From: Rhizoclosmatium globosum
Taxonomy: Eukaryota > Chytridiomycota > Chytridiomycetes > Chytridiales > Chytriomycetaceae
Assembly: GCA_002104985.1 (NCBI GenBank)
Contig: MCGO01000023.1
Location: 248,001 to 312,000 of the forward strand
Direction: 5' to 3'
DNA: 64,000 bases
Positions 1 to 10,794 of this stretch are shown here, in pieces. Below the pieces are notes generated by a model. That model saw nothing but the letters and a program-made list of their open reading frames with translations, made no database searches and had not been told where the DNA came from. Position 1 is the stretch's first letter; each line of letters begins with the position of its first letter. The translations under genes and the position numbers were made by a program.

Positions 1-785
1 AATCAGAAGTGTCAAGGTCCAAAAACGATCCAATAGCTTGACGTAATTGGTATATCTGTGTTCTTTGTTTCTTTTGAACATTTTGTTCGTTCAAGAATGC
101 TTCTGCTGCGGTTGCTTTATCCTCTTCCAAGGAGGCAAGCAACCGCGAGGCCTCATCAAAAGCGCGCACCCACAAAGAAGAATTGACGATCATTTCTTTT
201 GTGACAAGAGAGCGCGCGTTTTCGATGTACTCGGCGTTGTTTGTGTTGCTATTTTAGCGGCGGTGAAGATGGCCAATTGCTGATCAACTGACTTGAGGTG
301 CTTTGGAAGTTCCGGTGCGTCGAGAACATGTCCTCGTTCGCGCAAGTGGCTGAAGTCGGATTTGAGTTGAGTGTTCATTTTGTTTTCGTGGATTGTTCGG
401 AAAACAGTTGAAAACACACGTTTGAACTTTGAAGTTTGATTGCAAAAGAATGTCCAGTCAAACAAAGTACCTACCTGAGTGCCGTATGCAACAGCAAACG
501 TGGCATTAACTTTGTTCTTAGAGCACTTATCGGTGCGCCGTGTGACTGCCGTCGCATTGGTTGGCAACAGCTTCAAGTCAACATTGAGTTCATCGGTCCT
601 TACTGCTGGTTGGATGTTTTCAAAACGGCAAACAACTCTGAGCGCAACTTCGTTTTGATTTTTTCGAGGACAGCATATTGCTTAGACTTCGTGTGCCCTT
701 TCAAATGGAGGGAGGCCTCCCTGAGACTCTCTATCGTTTCAACGTGATTGGGGTACAAACCGTTCTTGCTTGGATGATGGATCAT
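1..785 (-). CDS. Fragmentary hypothetical protein, runs off window edge
   Basis: On the minus strand, open segments at 785-600, 576-240 and 240-1 are in different frames but read like coding sequence. The last is rich in Ala, Glu and Gln and looks helical or coiled-coil (for example ...EEDKATAAEAF...). They could be exons of one gene joined by short introns: a possible 3' splice site lies near 234 and GT-type donors occur near 470 and 600. No frame-consistent model could be fixed, and frameshifts are possible. The gene continues past base 1, so its end is missing. No family is recognised. A proline/tyrosine-rich plus-strand ORF at 678-1103 overlaps it and is probably a shadow or low-complexity sequence. 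Confidence 0.3.
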
Positions 786-1111
786 ATACAGTTCCTAATG
801 AATGTTTCTCAGACACGGCGTTTGCCAAGCGGGTCTCCCATCCACTCTCACGTACCTCCTCAACATCATAATCAGATCAAGTCGGAACTTCAGCATCCAC
901 CACTAAACTATACCAACCAACCTATCTATCAACCAAACGTATATCAATCAAATGCATATCATAATCTTACATCTAATTCCTATACAAACCCCGCTATCCC
1001 TTCCATCCAACCAACTGTCCATATTCCTTTGGCTTACCCCTGCGCTCTTTATCGTGAACCCCTCGCGAAAACAGACATACAGCACCAATTTCTGTTGAAG
1101 TAAACCAAGAA

Positions 1112-1774
1112 ATGCGATTCGATTCTGTCATCGCTTTGAAGGAGTTGGATGTACGACGTCAAATTGACGCCGCCGTCGCTTTAGTTGCAGCGTCAGATTG
1201 AATCAGTCATCACTTTGAAGGAATCTGACGTGAAGGATCGAATTAAGTCGGCCTTGGCTTTGAATGAGTTGGATTTGCAGCTTCGAATCGAATCAGTCAT
1301 TGCAATGAAGGAATCTGATGTCGTGAATTGAATTAAATCAGCTGTGGCTTCGAAGGAATCTGAAGTTGAGGATCGGATTAAATCAGTTGTTGCAATCAAG
1401 GAATCTGAAGTCGCAAATTGAATCTGGCTGTGAAGGAGTCGGAGGTACAATGTCGTATTGATTCTGCTGTAATAGCAGCTCTTGTGGAAAAAGATGCTGT
1501 GTTGAGAAACCAATTAGAACTTGACCACAGAAGCTACAAACATAAACTGGATGACGACTTGAAGAACGACAAGGAAAGCTTTCAACAAGCATTTAAGTGT
1601 GAAGTCACAGCCAAAGTGCAAAAAGAATTGAATTTGGAGCTTCAAATCCTCCAATCTAAATTTAAGTCATCAGTAGAATCAGAGTCAACTGGAAAGCCAT
1701 TCCGGATTTCTACTATTGTTGAAAATTTGTTGGATGATGCTATGATTGAGTTATCGTTGTTGTTTTCCGTATAA
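1112..1774 (+). pseudogene. Decayed coiled-coil gene with 15-residue tandem repeats
   Basis: From an ATG at 1112 the plus strand encodes repeating 15-residue units of the form RIxSxxAxKESxVxx (45 bp each), followed by a longer helical tail (LVEKDAVLRNQLELDHRSYK and onward) that stops at 1774. The charge pattern predicts a continuous coiled coil. The frame is interrupted near 1185-1200 by a small deletion, by TGA codons near 1328 and 1419 where neighbouring units have Arg, and by a further frame change right after the second TGA. The uninterrupted 3' ORF is 1418-1774. The family is unknown. It could be a pseudogene, or an expressed gene whose repeats were mis-assembled. Confidence 0.45.
1136..1430 (+). 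repeat. 45-bp coding tandem repeat array
   Basis: About six or seven imperfect 45-bp units, each containing a KES(D/E)V-coding core and a (C/T)GAAT(T/C) junction. They form the repeat region of the decayed coiled-coil gene. At two junctions the Arg codon CGA is replaced by TGA. Confidence 0.6.
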
Positions 1775-1782
1775 AAGGATGG

Positions 1783-1925
1783 CTGTTGCTACGCTTTGGT
1801 TGTCGCTACAATTTCGTTGTTGCTACGCTTTGGTTTCACGTCGCTACGCTTTGGTTGTTGCTACGCTTTGTATGAAGTCGCTACGCTTTGGTTGTCGCTA
1901 CGCTTTGGTATTAAGTCGCGAGGCC
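1783..1925 (+). repeat. Short GCTACGCTTTGGTTGTC-type tandem repeat
   Basis: Seven degenerate copies of a 16-20 bp unit built around GCTACGCTTTGG lie in tandem directly downstream of the coiled-coil gene. The GCTACG/GCTGCGCTC word recurs in the repeats at about 21.6 and 35.5 kb, which suggests a common dispersed family. Confidence 0.6.
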
Positions 1926-3115
1926 AATGGCTGCAACTTGTCTTCGCTTTAGATGGTACGCGTTGCCGCTTTTTCTTTTTTGATTTTTTTTGGATTGCAA
2001 GGGGGTGATGGGCGAAAACAATTTTTATTAAAATTGGTGATTGCCTTCCAATGACATCAACTTCAGCCTGAATATATTCACTTTTTCCTTTATGCTATTC
2101 AATGAGGTGAAGATATCAGTTTGCTGTTGATCTTCATGGTCTGATGCTTCCACATCCATTCCACCAGTAATCACAAACCCATCAGCACAAAATGAGAGCC
2201 CAGAAAAAGCTGTTGTTTGGCGGCTAGTATCGTGTGATCAGCTAGCAGGAGGCCACCAGTTCAAATCTGGTAGAAGGCAGCGTTTTTGGTTTAGTTGCGT
2301 TGGTTCGATAATGGGTTGCAGCGAGGGAACAGGAGCGGAACAGCGCCACCCCGCGAACATTCAATGCAGTAGTATGTATTTATTTGGAGCAGAAGCGAAG
2401 AAGGCGAATATACGAGGAAAACTATGTTTGAAATTTAGGTGGTGGAATTCACCAACATTTCCACATGCACAGGCAACGCAACATTGAAATGAGTTGATAG
2501 CAATAGTAGATGCGCAAAGTTGATATTTTTAACGTGAACACAGTATTTGGCCCATCTTTTCGACAATTCCTGGAGGCTATAAAATAGCCAACACAAAAAG
2601 CCCCAACAACCAAACCACAAATGATGATGAATACGCGACAACGGCAGGACTTGAACCTGCGAACTCAGAGAGTAATTCGAGTCTTATTTGAGGTTCACAC
2701 GTTCATTCCAAACTTTGGCGCGTTCCCTGCCTTGATTCTGAAAGTTATTCTTGTTACAATTAAGAAGTAGCTTTATCAAAAGCTAACTTTCCAGATATTT
2801 CTGGTAAATATGAAGCGGCATTTTATACGTTGTTAAATCGCAAAAAAAGGCTCTAATGTTTCTTGTGTTGTTTACCAGAGGACTCCGCTTCAATTACAAA
2901 AGATATAGTTTCGAATTGCTCCAACTTTGGCTCTGAGCAAAACTGCCTAATGCCACCTATCTAAGAGCTGATCTTTAAACTCTCGTGATTGCTAGAGTTT
3001 CATTCTTTCACCTATTTCTTTGAGCGGAGAGGAGAAGATGTCAAGAACCAACAAACCAACACAACTTCCCAATTACCCTCCCTCGCCCTCACCCCATCCC
3101 TCCGCCACCAAAAGC
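1926..3115. other. Intergenic, no confident gene
   Basis: No supported coding region. There are two tRNA-like T-arms, one on plus near 2255-2271 and one on minus near 2644-2660, but neither can be completed to a cloverleaf with a matching acceptor stem. They may be tRNA relics. Confidence 0.5.
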
Positions 3116-3187
3116 GGGCCTCACGGGGAATTGAACCCCGGACCTCTCGCACCCAAAGCGAGAATCATACTACTAGACCATAAGGCC
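3116..3187 (-). tRNA. tRNA-Pro (anticodon TGG)
   Basis: Minus-strand 72-nt cloverleaf without intron. The acceptor stem GGCCTTA pairs with TGAGGCC (one wobble), the anticodon stem CTCGC/GCGAG closes the loop TTTGGGT giving anticodon TGG, and the T arm carries TTCAATT. D-arm GGTCTAG and T-arm GGTTCAA serve as internal A and B boxes. It decodes CCA, and probably other proline codons by wobble. Confidence 0.95.
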
Positions 3188-3754
3188 GCTGGCATATCTT
3201 GCAAGAAATACTTATCATAAATCAAAAAATGATGTGAAAGTAACCAAACACTCTTTCAAACTTTAATCTTATGCATCCATATTATCATAGGCCTTGCTCG
3301 CTCAGGGATTTCACGGGCCGTCCTGCTGTTCGAGCTCCACCCTTTACCAAGTAAATACCCTTTCTTCCACGCACTCTCCCTATTTATACCCAACTCTTGT
3401 AGAGTTGATTTCACGGTGGGAAGTAATCCAGCAAAAGTTGCACAAAGTCCTTTTGGAAAACTCTTTTTCGAAGAAGGCAAATTAAATTATTTGACATATA
3501 AAAGTTCCAAAGTGGAATATGGTGCCCAAACAATCCACTTTAACGCGGTAAAGATCGACTGAATTAATTCACGTTTGGGAGTGTGGAAGGTAAACGAATG
3601 TAAATGTTTGCCCATAAATTGATGATCACGCTATTATTTACGTGTGGGAAATAGAGCCCCTGAAATGTGACGGATATAAATTGACACATATTCCTACGTA
3701 AAAGTAACATATCAAAAACATCAACTTGAAACAAAATGAACAGAAACTTCGGTC

Positions 3755-4443
3755 GTTATGTTGGCACGCCAAGTCACTCCTCCGCCCATGTTGCGTCTGC
3801 AGCTGGGCAGGTGCTGAGCTACGAGGTAATAGGTCACTTCTGTGTGGTAACAAATCCCCTTCCAATCCCAAAAGAGCCGCCATGACCTCTGGCGCCACCA
3901 GTTCCAACGATATACATTACTGCACAGAAAAAATTCCATCGCAATGGGGCGGAATTACCGGAATTTATGATTGCAGCATTACTGGTTCGCAGTGGACATT
4001 ATTTCAATCTCGTTTGTTTGCTGAACGCAAGAAAGCCCTCTACAACAGGATCCTGGAATCTCTTTGAAAATCTTTTGGTGCCCAGGAAGAAGCGGGTAGA
4101 TGAAGTTCAAATAACATTTCACGTTTACAACCAGAACCAACCGCGACTCCTTCCGTCCGCAGTTAGGCGAGACTTGCTCACAAAATATGTTAAATATGGA
4201 AATCCGGTGAAAATCGTGCGAATTCTGGAGAATACAATGGAGAAATCGTTTTGGATTCCTGAAGAAGATTTGTAATTGTCTAGAGTAAATTTAAAGTATA
4301 AAAACTGGAACATATCTGAAAAGGCTGAATGGGTTAATGGTGGCGAAACCGTTACGGCAAAGGCGTTAAAGATCAACAAGAATTTCTTCAAGTTCGGGAG
4401 GCTGGAAGATGAGCTGATGGCCGCAGAATATGTTTATCAATAA
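3755..4443 (+). pseudogene. Unknown gene remnant with two in-frame stops
   Basis: A single plus-strand frame from about 3820 to 4443 reads as a plausible globular protein except for a TGA near 3883 and a TAA near 4273; both could come from C to T changes (CGA to TGA, CAA to TAA). Segments such as PPVPTIYITAQ and WNISEKAEWVNGGE look coding. A stretch near 3790-3850 may be an intron, because a related fragment at 23.18-23.25 kb runs straight from AAAQV into NPLP. No domain is recognised. The next feature is the partial HOM2 duplicate. Confidence 0.35.
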
Positions 4444-4493
4444 ATTACTCTCTCCGCCATTTACGTGTGGGAGAAGGAGATCATGAAATGTCA

Positions 4494-4645
4494 CACAGCA
4501 CCAAGAATAGTATTGTGCACCAACAAAGTAAACTTGAGATCCAAGAGATTACATTTCCTGATTCTTCCGACCGAGACAGCAAATCCACATTCCAGATCTC
4601 TGTCTACTCGTGGTTAAAATCTGGTTGCCTCCGTATGCACAAAAC
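4494..4645 (-). repeat. Partial duplicate of the HOM2 3' coding end
   Basis: About 150 bp nearly identical to 4755-4906, inside the last exon of the neighbouring HOM2 gene, in the same orientation and about 260 bp downstream of that gene's copy. It covers the codons from the VHTEAN region to the NTILG region. The copy has no start or stop of its own and carries a few substitutions, so it is a non-functional tandem fragment. Confidence 0.85.
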
Positions 4646-4703
4646 AATAAATTGAAAGAGCATGCATTGAACTATAAGTTTATTAAACTGCATCAGACAC
4701 AAA

Positions 4704-5851
4704 TCAGAAAAGTCCCTTGGCATGCGCAATTTCGGCATTGAGAACAGAAGATCCGGCAGCACCAAGAATAGTATTGTGCACCAACAAAGTAAACTTGAGA
4801 TCCAAGAGATTACATTTCCTGATTCTTCCGACAGAGACAGCAAATCCACGTTCCAGATCTCTGTCCACTCGTGGTTGAGGTCTGTTTGCCTCCGTATGCA
4901 CAATAATAGAACGCGAAGGAGCCGAAGGACACTTCAAAGATTGAGCTTCGGTAGAGTATGATTCAAGACACTTAATAATATCCTCTACAGATGGTTTCTC
5001 TGCAGCCTTGAATTGCAGTGACACATGCATCGTGTGGCCATCAATGATGGGGACACGAGTACAGGTAGCAGAAATACGAAGCGTGTCGTCCAAGACAAAC
5101 TTGTCACCGACAAACCCGGGTCCAAGAATCTTGCGAGGCTCGATTTCCATTTTTTCTTCTTCGCCGGAGATGAAGGGGACAATGTTTTCGAGAATGTCGA
5201 GGGAGGGGACGCCTGGGTACCCTGCACCTGAGATTGCTTGTTGGGTGGTGACGTGCAGTTGAGCAATTGGACCGAATCTGAGAAGAAAGAAGGTTTGTTT
5301 TTTAGATTGCGAAGAAGGGATAGATAGAGTGTGGATGGGGGTGGTTGAATTATTGATGACATCACTCGCTTATCTTTTGAGGGGGTGATAACATACTTGT
5401 CGATCAGAGCCTTCAAGGGAACGACAAGACCGGTGGTAGAGCAGTTTGCGTTTGTAATAATAAAGCCTTTCCCAGTGTTGAAGTTCTTGAGGGCGTCCAA
5501 GTGATGCGGGTTCGCGGTAGGAACCACCAAGGGCACCCTGTGATCCATTCTAAAGTTCTTTGCATTTGACAGCACGTGGATTCCAGCGTCGGCCATTGCC
5601 TGTTCAATCTCGCCGGCCACCGAGGCATCCAAGGCCGAGAAGACGACTTTGCAGTTTCCAAAGTGGACTGGGTCGCACGCAACAATCGTCAAACCAGTCG
5701 CGGCGTTCGTCTTTCCGGCGCTGCGCTCGGACGCCCCAACCGCCACGACCCGGAACTGCGAGTGAACACTGAGAAGCTGCGCAAATCGCTGCCCGACGGT
5801 GCCTGTGATCCCGAGAATGCCAACAGGGATGCGCGAATCTGATGTGCTCAT
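4704..5851 (-). CDS. HOM2: Aspartate-semialdehyde dehydrogenase
   Basis: Catalyses NADPH-dependent reduction of aspartyl-4-phosphate to aspartate semialdehyde, the branch point towards threonine, methionine, isoleucine and, in fungi, homoserine. Two exons: 5397-5851 and 4704-5277, with a 119-nt intron that has a GTATGT donor and a TTCTCAG acceptor. The joined frame gives 342 residues, close to the fungal family length. Visible signatures are the N-terminal nucleotide-binding GITGTVGQR (residues 14-22), the catalytic cysteine in NANCSTTG (Cys137) and ISGAGYPGV in the substrate domain. The start at 5851 gives a normal N-terminus. The stop is TGA, and no disruption is seen. A fragment of its 3' end is duplicated just downstream. 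Confidence 0.96.
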
Positions 5852-6028
5852 TTTTAGACAAGTTTTGTTGGAAGTTTAAAGTTGCGATTGGCCCCTCTCC
5901 TTTTATTCCTTGTGAATCATCAAACTAACTAACGCAGGTCTAACTCAAAACTCAAAACAAATTGGAAACAGATAGCCACCCCCGACACGGTAATAGTAGT
6001 AGTTACAACAGACAACTAAGTGAACATT

Positions 6029-6836
6029 TTACAAGTTCAACTTGGTTCTGCGCCAGTTTCTGCGCTTAGCGTTGTATCTATGAAGAGAGGTTGGTTAGTT
6101 GAACAGTTCTTTGGACGTGATTGTAGAGAGTCCAAGCATCCTATCCGTTCTTCATCCATACAATCTCAAATCGTTTGGAATGTGATATTGAGGAGCTATC
6201 GCCTGTCCATCAGAGTGTGCAAAGGTCCTCCTTCTACTTAATGACTGATGTCTGCGTCCTCATCCACTCCTCCACCTCCTCCTTCTCCGAGACAAGATAT
6301 GTGCATCTATCGATAATGTACCTGATGGTGGTGTCAGTCTTGAAACGGAACCAGTTTGGAATTGGACGGTTCTGCTTCTGGGCCTTTCCGAGTTTGCGCT
6401 TGATCAAGAAGGACTTGTTGGAAGGCTGTGTTTGAGTGAGAGTTAGAAACTCTTGATTGATTGATTGATGATTGATGAAGTGAGCGAGGTTTGTTGATAG
6501 TTCTTTCTTGGTTTGTGCTGTTGCTTTGAAGTGTCGCCCTCGCCTCTCTCGCCCTCAATCAAGTCTCTTTGCCGACCTCCTTTCGATTCGGAGCTTCTTT
6601 GATGCCGTTGCTTTAGGCGTGTCGCTCTTCGTTTTCACTCAGGCGTCGAGTGTCACAGAAGACATCCTCCCTCCAAAACAACACCCTCTCCCCCCATCCC
6701 TGCCGACTCCCGATCCCTCAAACGTCCATTCCGGCACTGTTAAATAACGACAACTGATGCGGCCGTTTGGTCTGATGGCTGCTGACGTGATGATGGACAG
6801 TTGGTTGTGTGAGGCAGGGACATGGGTCCTAACCAT
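6029..6836 (-). CDS. RPL39: 60S ribosomal protein eL39
   Basis: Small basic protein of the large ribosomal subunit lining the polypeptide exit tunnel. Three exons are inferred: an ATG-only exon at 6834-6836 (donor GTTAGG), 6322-6425, and 6029-6077. Exon 2 encodes PSNKSF...[10 protein letters not shown] and exon 3 encodes [15 protein letters not shown] then TAA. The splice gives exactly 51 residues, the universal eL39 length, which supports the model. Exon 2 and 3 boundaries are secure. The single-codon first exon, 408 nt upstream, is an inference: it is the only ATG followed by GT in the upstream stretch. Introns this large (244 and 408 nt) are unusual for this window; no clear snoRNA was found in the 244-nt one. 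Confidence 0.9.
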
Positions 6837-7473
6837 TTTTGAATTTTTCGATCAACACCCACCACAACCCAAACAACTCTTTTGCAAAACAGAGCCAACA
6901 TAAGAATGTTGGGATAGAGGCAGTGATCCGCACGACTAAGCTTCAATGGAGTACTAAACAATCTATCAGTCCTTTCAGTAGCACCTTGTCCTCTCAGCTC
7001 TGAGCAATGTTGATTCTCCAGTTGGAACTTTAACCCAATGAACGCCAATCCTCATTCCGTCATTAAGCGGAATTTATTTGAATGAGTAGCGAATCATCTG
7101 TAAAATGAATTCGAATATTTTACAGTATTAACCAAATATTCTGTGATTTAAAGTGGCTCAAAGTAACAGGAAGGAACAAGAACAGCAATCACAGACTTAG
7201 GAGGCATATGCATTTGTTATAATTCGTTTTCATCCAAATATGCGAAATTGAAGGCTTCCTGCTGAACTTCACGGAGGAACGCAGCAACACTACCACTTTC
7301 TGATCAACCGTAGTCAGTTCAAATCGATGTCGCATTAATGTTTCTACGGTCCACCATATTAGAACTATAACACACTAAGATGGTATGAAAAGACGCCAGA
7401 TCACGGCAATCAGAAAACCCGTCCCAGCTAATCTTTACCCAAACACAACCTTACATCAAACAATACAAGAACG
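6837..7473. other. Intergenic between eL39 and tRNA-Leu
   Basis: Presumably contains the eL39 promoter (minus direction) and the 3' flank of the tRNA. No conserved ORF is seen. A minus ORF at 6740-7048 overlaps the proposed eL39 first exon and has no recognisable content. Confidence 0.4.
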
Positions 7474-7555
7474 TGAGCAGAGTGGGATTTGAACCCACGC
7501 GTGTTGCCACACTAGCACCTGAAGCTAGCGCCTTAGACCGCTCGGCCATCTGCCC
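7474..7555 (-). tRNA. tRNA-Leu (anticodon CAG), copy 1
   Basis: Minus-strand 82-nt tRNA with a class II long variable arm (stem TGTG/CACG). Acceptor GGGCAGA pairs with TCTGCTC (one G-T) and the discriminator is A. The anticodon stem CTAGC/GCTAG encloses TTCAGGT, giving CAG, which decodes CTG. The D arm starts TGGCCGAGCGGTCTAAGG, typical of eukaryotic Leu tRNAs. No intron. Nearly identical to the copy at 11287-11368. Confidence 0.96.
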
Positions 7556-7822
7556 TGTTGGTCGGAAAATGAATAAGGAAAACACCTAATATGCTTCCGT
7601 ATTATTCGCATTATCCTTAATCATTGAAATTTGGGTGTTTATTCTGGTAGATTCATTGGTCAAGCTTGCTCGTTACTTTCTCCTTTTCTGAAGATTATTT
7701 TACGCAATCCAAACACGAAATGCTTATACGTTCACTGAAAAAATGTGAAATCGTTTGGCTATTTGTGTCCACTACAGAATCCAAGTTCGAATTACGCATG
7801 CCCAATTAAAACATCAATCAAA

Positions 7823-8740
7823 ATGGTCCAACGTGAGTTGAGCTATATAGCCCGTTCTAGCCTTACTACACAGGCTCTTACTAACTAATCTTGCCGCAGA
7901 TCTTTCCTCCGGCTCAGTCAATGACCTCCTCCAAGCATTTGGTAAGTCTCGTCTGCCGAAACACAAGCACAGCTCGAAATCCTCGCAGCAAAAGCCGAAA
8001 GCCTCACAAGAACCCGCGCGGAACTCACGAACCTGTTCTCCAAGATTCTTCTGCTCAACCCGAATCCTGAAGAAACATACGCCACCAATCTCCTCACCCG
8101 CGCCGTCACTCAGTTCTACAAAGACCACATCAACGCCCAAAATATGGACGTTGCCATGCGTCACATCACCCGTGGACTTCGTCTCATCCTCGCGGAAAAG
8201 GGCACAGACTATGAAGTAACACTGGTTGGTGCACAAGCCATGGACCGCGGGAAATACGAAGACATTTCGTTCGGATTGTATTTCATGGGACTCGCGCAGT
8301 CTGCGTGGCCTCGACTGCGTAAACTAGATGTTCCAAAGCAGTTGGAAGAGTATTTCGGGTACAGGTCTGCTGTTACGAGGCTTTTACGCGACGCAAAGAC
8401 GTTCTTGGTGACGGATCAGCAAGGGTTGTATGAACGCTTGAATCGGAGTTATGCCGCTGTGATTCAGTTTTCTGCGAATTTGGAGAGCGTGAGGCATGCT
8501 GCATTGAATGAGATGTTGATTGGTGCCGGTATGGGAGATCATGTTGTTAGTGTTCAGGAGTTCGCTGCTTTGTTTCGAAGGGATATTGTCCGTGTTGAGA
8601 AGTGGGCGAATTTGAAAGAAGAAGCAGACTCAGAGGAAGAAATTGGAAAGGCTGTCGGGTTATTCTATCTTGATTTAGATGTAGGATCACGTTTGGAATT
8701 GTTGACTATTGAGCCCCCTGCGTATGATAGAGGGTTTTAA
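7823..8740 (+). CDS. Unknown conserved-looking protein, tandem copy 1
   Basis: Main exon about 7968-8740, with an upstream ATG exon at 7823-7832 (donor GTGAGT, branch CTAAC, acceptor CCGCAG at 7899) and a short exon 7900-7941. The C-terminal 198 residues include IGKAVGLFYLDLDVG and FGLYFMGLAQSAWPRL and are about two-thirds identical to copy 2 at 9.8-10.4 kb, so the frame is real. The family is not recognised. The second splice is problematic: GTAAGT at 7942 to any usable AG leaves only 26 or 31 nt, and only the 26-nt version keeps frame. Copy 2 has a much longer helical region at this place, so copy 1 may have lost internal exons. Predicted soluble and mostly helical, with no signal peptide. 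Confidence 0.6.
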
Positions 8741-9099
8741 GTTCAATAGAAGTAAGGCAGAGAATAGTAAAGCATTAAATATTAAACTATTTCTAGTGTC
8801 CTAGACGAAAACACGAAACCAAAATAAAAAGGTTTCTTACGCCACAATAAGTCTGGTAATTGATTACTGGGCTTGAGATTTTTGATTAGACTCAGGGATA
8901 TCATGCTTATTCACATTGATTTCTTCTATTCAAAGTAAATCAGAAAGGAGGTTATTGCGAAGGGGCTGAAGCCACCCAACCGCAGTTTGCAACGCCACGA
9001 AATTTCCCTCCAATTTTTAAGCAGCAGTCAATCAAGCGTGAGAGAACCAAAACTGAAATGCCAGGAAGTGAGTGCTGAGCTGTCAGTAGTTCCACTGTG

Positions 9100-10382
9100 T
9101 TGTAGCTTACCAGCATGCCCGACAGATCAACTAGCCAACCCAATCAAAGACCATTTGGAAGCGTTTGGTAATCTTATCAACATCGCCTTACATCATCAAG
9201 CTGAGCAGCTATCACAGTCTCCTTGATCCCTCTCGCCAAAGACAATGCAAGCATTCCAAAAGAGCTTGAACAACAGGTTTGTGACAATGGCAGTAAGGGC
9301 GTAGTGATTGATGTATCTGCGGTTAGATTCAATTAATAAACGAGCTCAAAGTTGCACACGAAGCTCGACTTGTAGAGCTCAAGGCAGCCACCAAAGCTGC
9401 ACAGGTAGACATTAACATGAATCAAGGGAAACTCTTTCAAAAGAGTAAAAACGTGAGCGGCTGAGATTTCCCCAAAGCCCCCATTATCAACATATTACTA
9501 ATCAAGAAACCAAACAATAAGGAAGAACGAAAGCTAGTTCTCCAACAAGCCGAAATCCTGGAACGCGAAACTAAAATCGCTCAAGAATCTGTCCTACTCG
9601 AAACACAATCTCGCCTTGACACCCTCAAGCTGAAAGCTTCATCTTTTGCCTCAACCCGTGCAGAACTAACGAACATATTCTCCAAAATTCTTCTCCTTAG
9701 CCCAAAGCCTGATGAAAAATACGCCTCGAACCTTCTGACTCGTGCTGTCGCCTAGTTTTACAAAGACCATTTAAATGCACAAAATATGGATGTAGCAATG
9801 CGCCACATTCACCGTGGAATTCAACTGTTACAAAAAGAAAAGGGAACGGAATACGAATTCACGATGGTCGGTACACAAGCTGTTGAGCGTGGACGATACG
9901 ATGACGTATCTTTCGGATTGTATTTTATGGGACTTGCACAAAGTGCGTGGCCGCGTCTTCGTAAATTGGGAGTCCCAACTGTGTTAGAGCAACATTATGG
10001 GTATAAAGCTGTTGTTCAGGCGATGCTTAGAAGTGCACAAGGGTATTTGGTTCAAGAGCGGAATGGATTATATGAACGCTTGAATCGGAGTTATGCTGCA
10101 GTGATTCAGTTTTCTGCGAACTTGGAGAGCGTGAGACATGCTGTGTTAAATGAGCTTTTGATTGGTGCTGGGATGGAAGACTATGTTTTGAGTATTCAAG
10201 ATTTTGCGACACCGTTCGCAAGGGACATTGAACGCGTCGAAAAGTGGGCAAACTTAAAAGAAGAGGCAGACTCTGAGGAAGATATTGGGAAGGCGGTTGG
10301 GCTGTTTTATCTCGATTTAGATGTAGGATTCCGTTTGGAGTTGTTGACTATTGAACCTCCTGCCTATAGCCATGAGTTTTGA
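9100..10382 (+). pseudogene. Tandem copy 2 of the unknown protein, with TAG
   Basis: Paralogue of the gene at 7823-8740. The exons read DHLEAF near 9150-9165, a helical segment to about 9281, then about 9332-9409 (ELKVAHEARLVELKAA), then 9510 onward into the conserved C-terminus ending at 10382. Introns begin GTTTGT and GTAGAC and end TTAG and TCAAG. The central part is a heptad-like helix missing from copy 1. At 9753-9755 a TAG replaces the CAG (Gln) present at the same place in copy 1. This splits the gene unless translation restarts at the ATG at 9786, which would leave 198 residues. The first exon was not identified. Confidence 0.55.
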
Positions 10383-10722
10383 TTCTAATTTACTAAAAAT
10401 GATTGCGAATAAAAGACATATATCAACAGCACTTATGCTGACGGACCTAGCCAGCTCCGACAAAACAGCAGAACATGTAAACAATCTGTTATTGTGAGAC
10501 ATCATGCATTCTTTCACGCCAAGGAAAACCAAGCTTTAATACTACAATTTTTAAAAGTTACTAGAGCGATTCCTTCTAATGTAAGTTGCTTAACTCTTTT
10601 ATTTTGAACATATTTAAGTTGTTTGTGGTGCACAAGGGAGATTTGGTCTTGTCTTCTTGATTGACGCACAGCTGTGAAAACTCATCATCCCCACACCAAT
10701 ACTCCAACAACTCTTAAAACTA

Positions 10723-10794
10723 CTCCCAGACGGGGAATTGAACCCCGGTCACGGCCGTGAAAGGGCCGGATCTTAACCACTAGACGATCTGGGA
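10723..10794 (-). tRNA. tRNA-Glu (anticodon TTC)
   Basis: Minus-strand 72-nt tRNA. Acceptor TCCCAGA pairs perfectly with TCTGGGA. The anticodon stem CGGCC/GGCCG closes the loop CTTTCAC, giving TTC. The T loop is TTCAATT with a GC-rich stem. No intron. Decodes GAA. Confidence 0.96.

Noticed and set aside
678..1103. Pro/Tyr/Asn-rich plus ORF
   Set aside because: Overlaps the minus coding fragment, is low complexity, and has no supporting splice or homology.
2207..2279. tRNA-like T-arm (ACCAG-TTCAAAT-CTGGT) on plus
   Set aside because: No 5' acceptor half complements AGAAGGC and no proper anticodon stem-loop can be drawn. At most a relic.
2636..2720. tRNA-like T-arm (GCAGG-TTCAAGT-CCTGC) on minus
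   Set aside because: The expected acceptor partner GACAACG is absent upstream and no 7-nt anticodon loop is found.
6078..6321. snoRNA in the eL39 intron
   Set aside because: No paired C/D boxes (RTGATGA/CTGA) or convincing H/ACA boxes found by eye.
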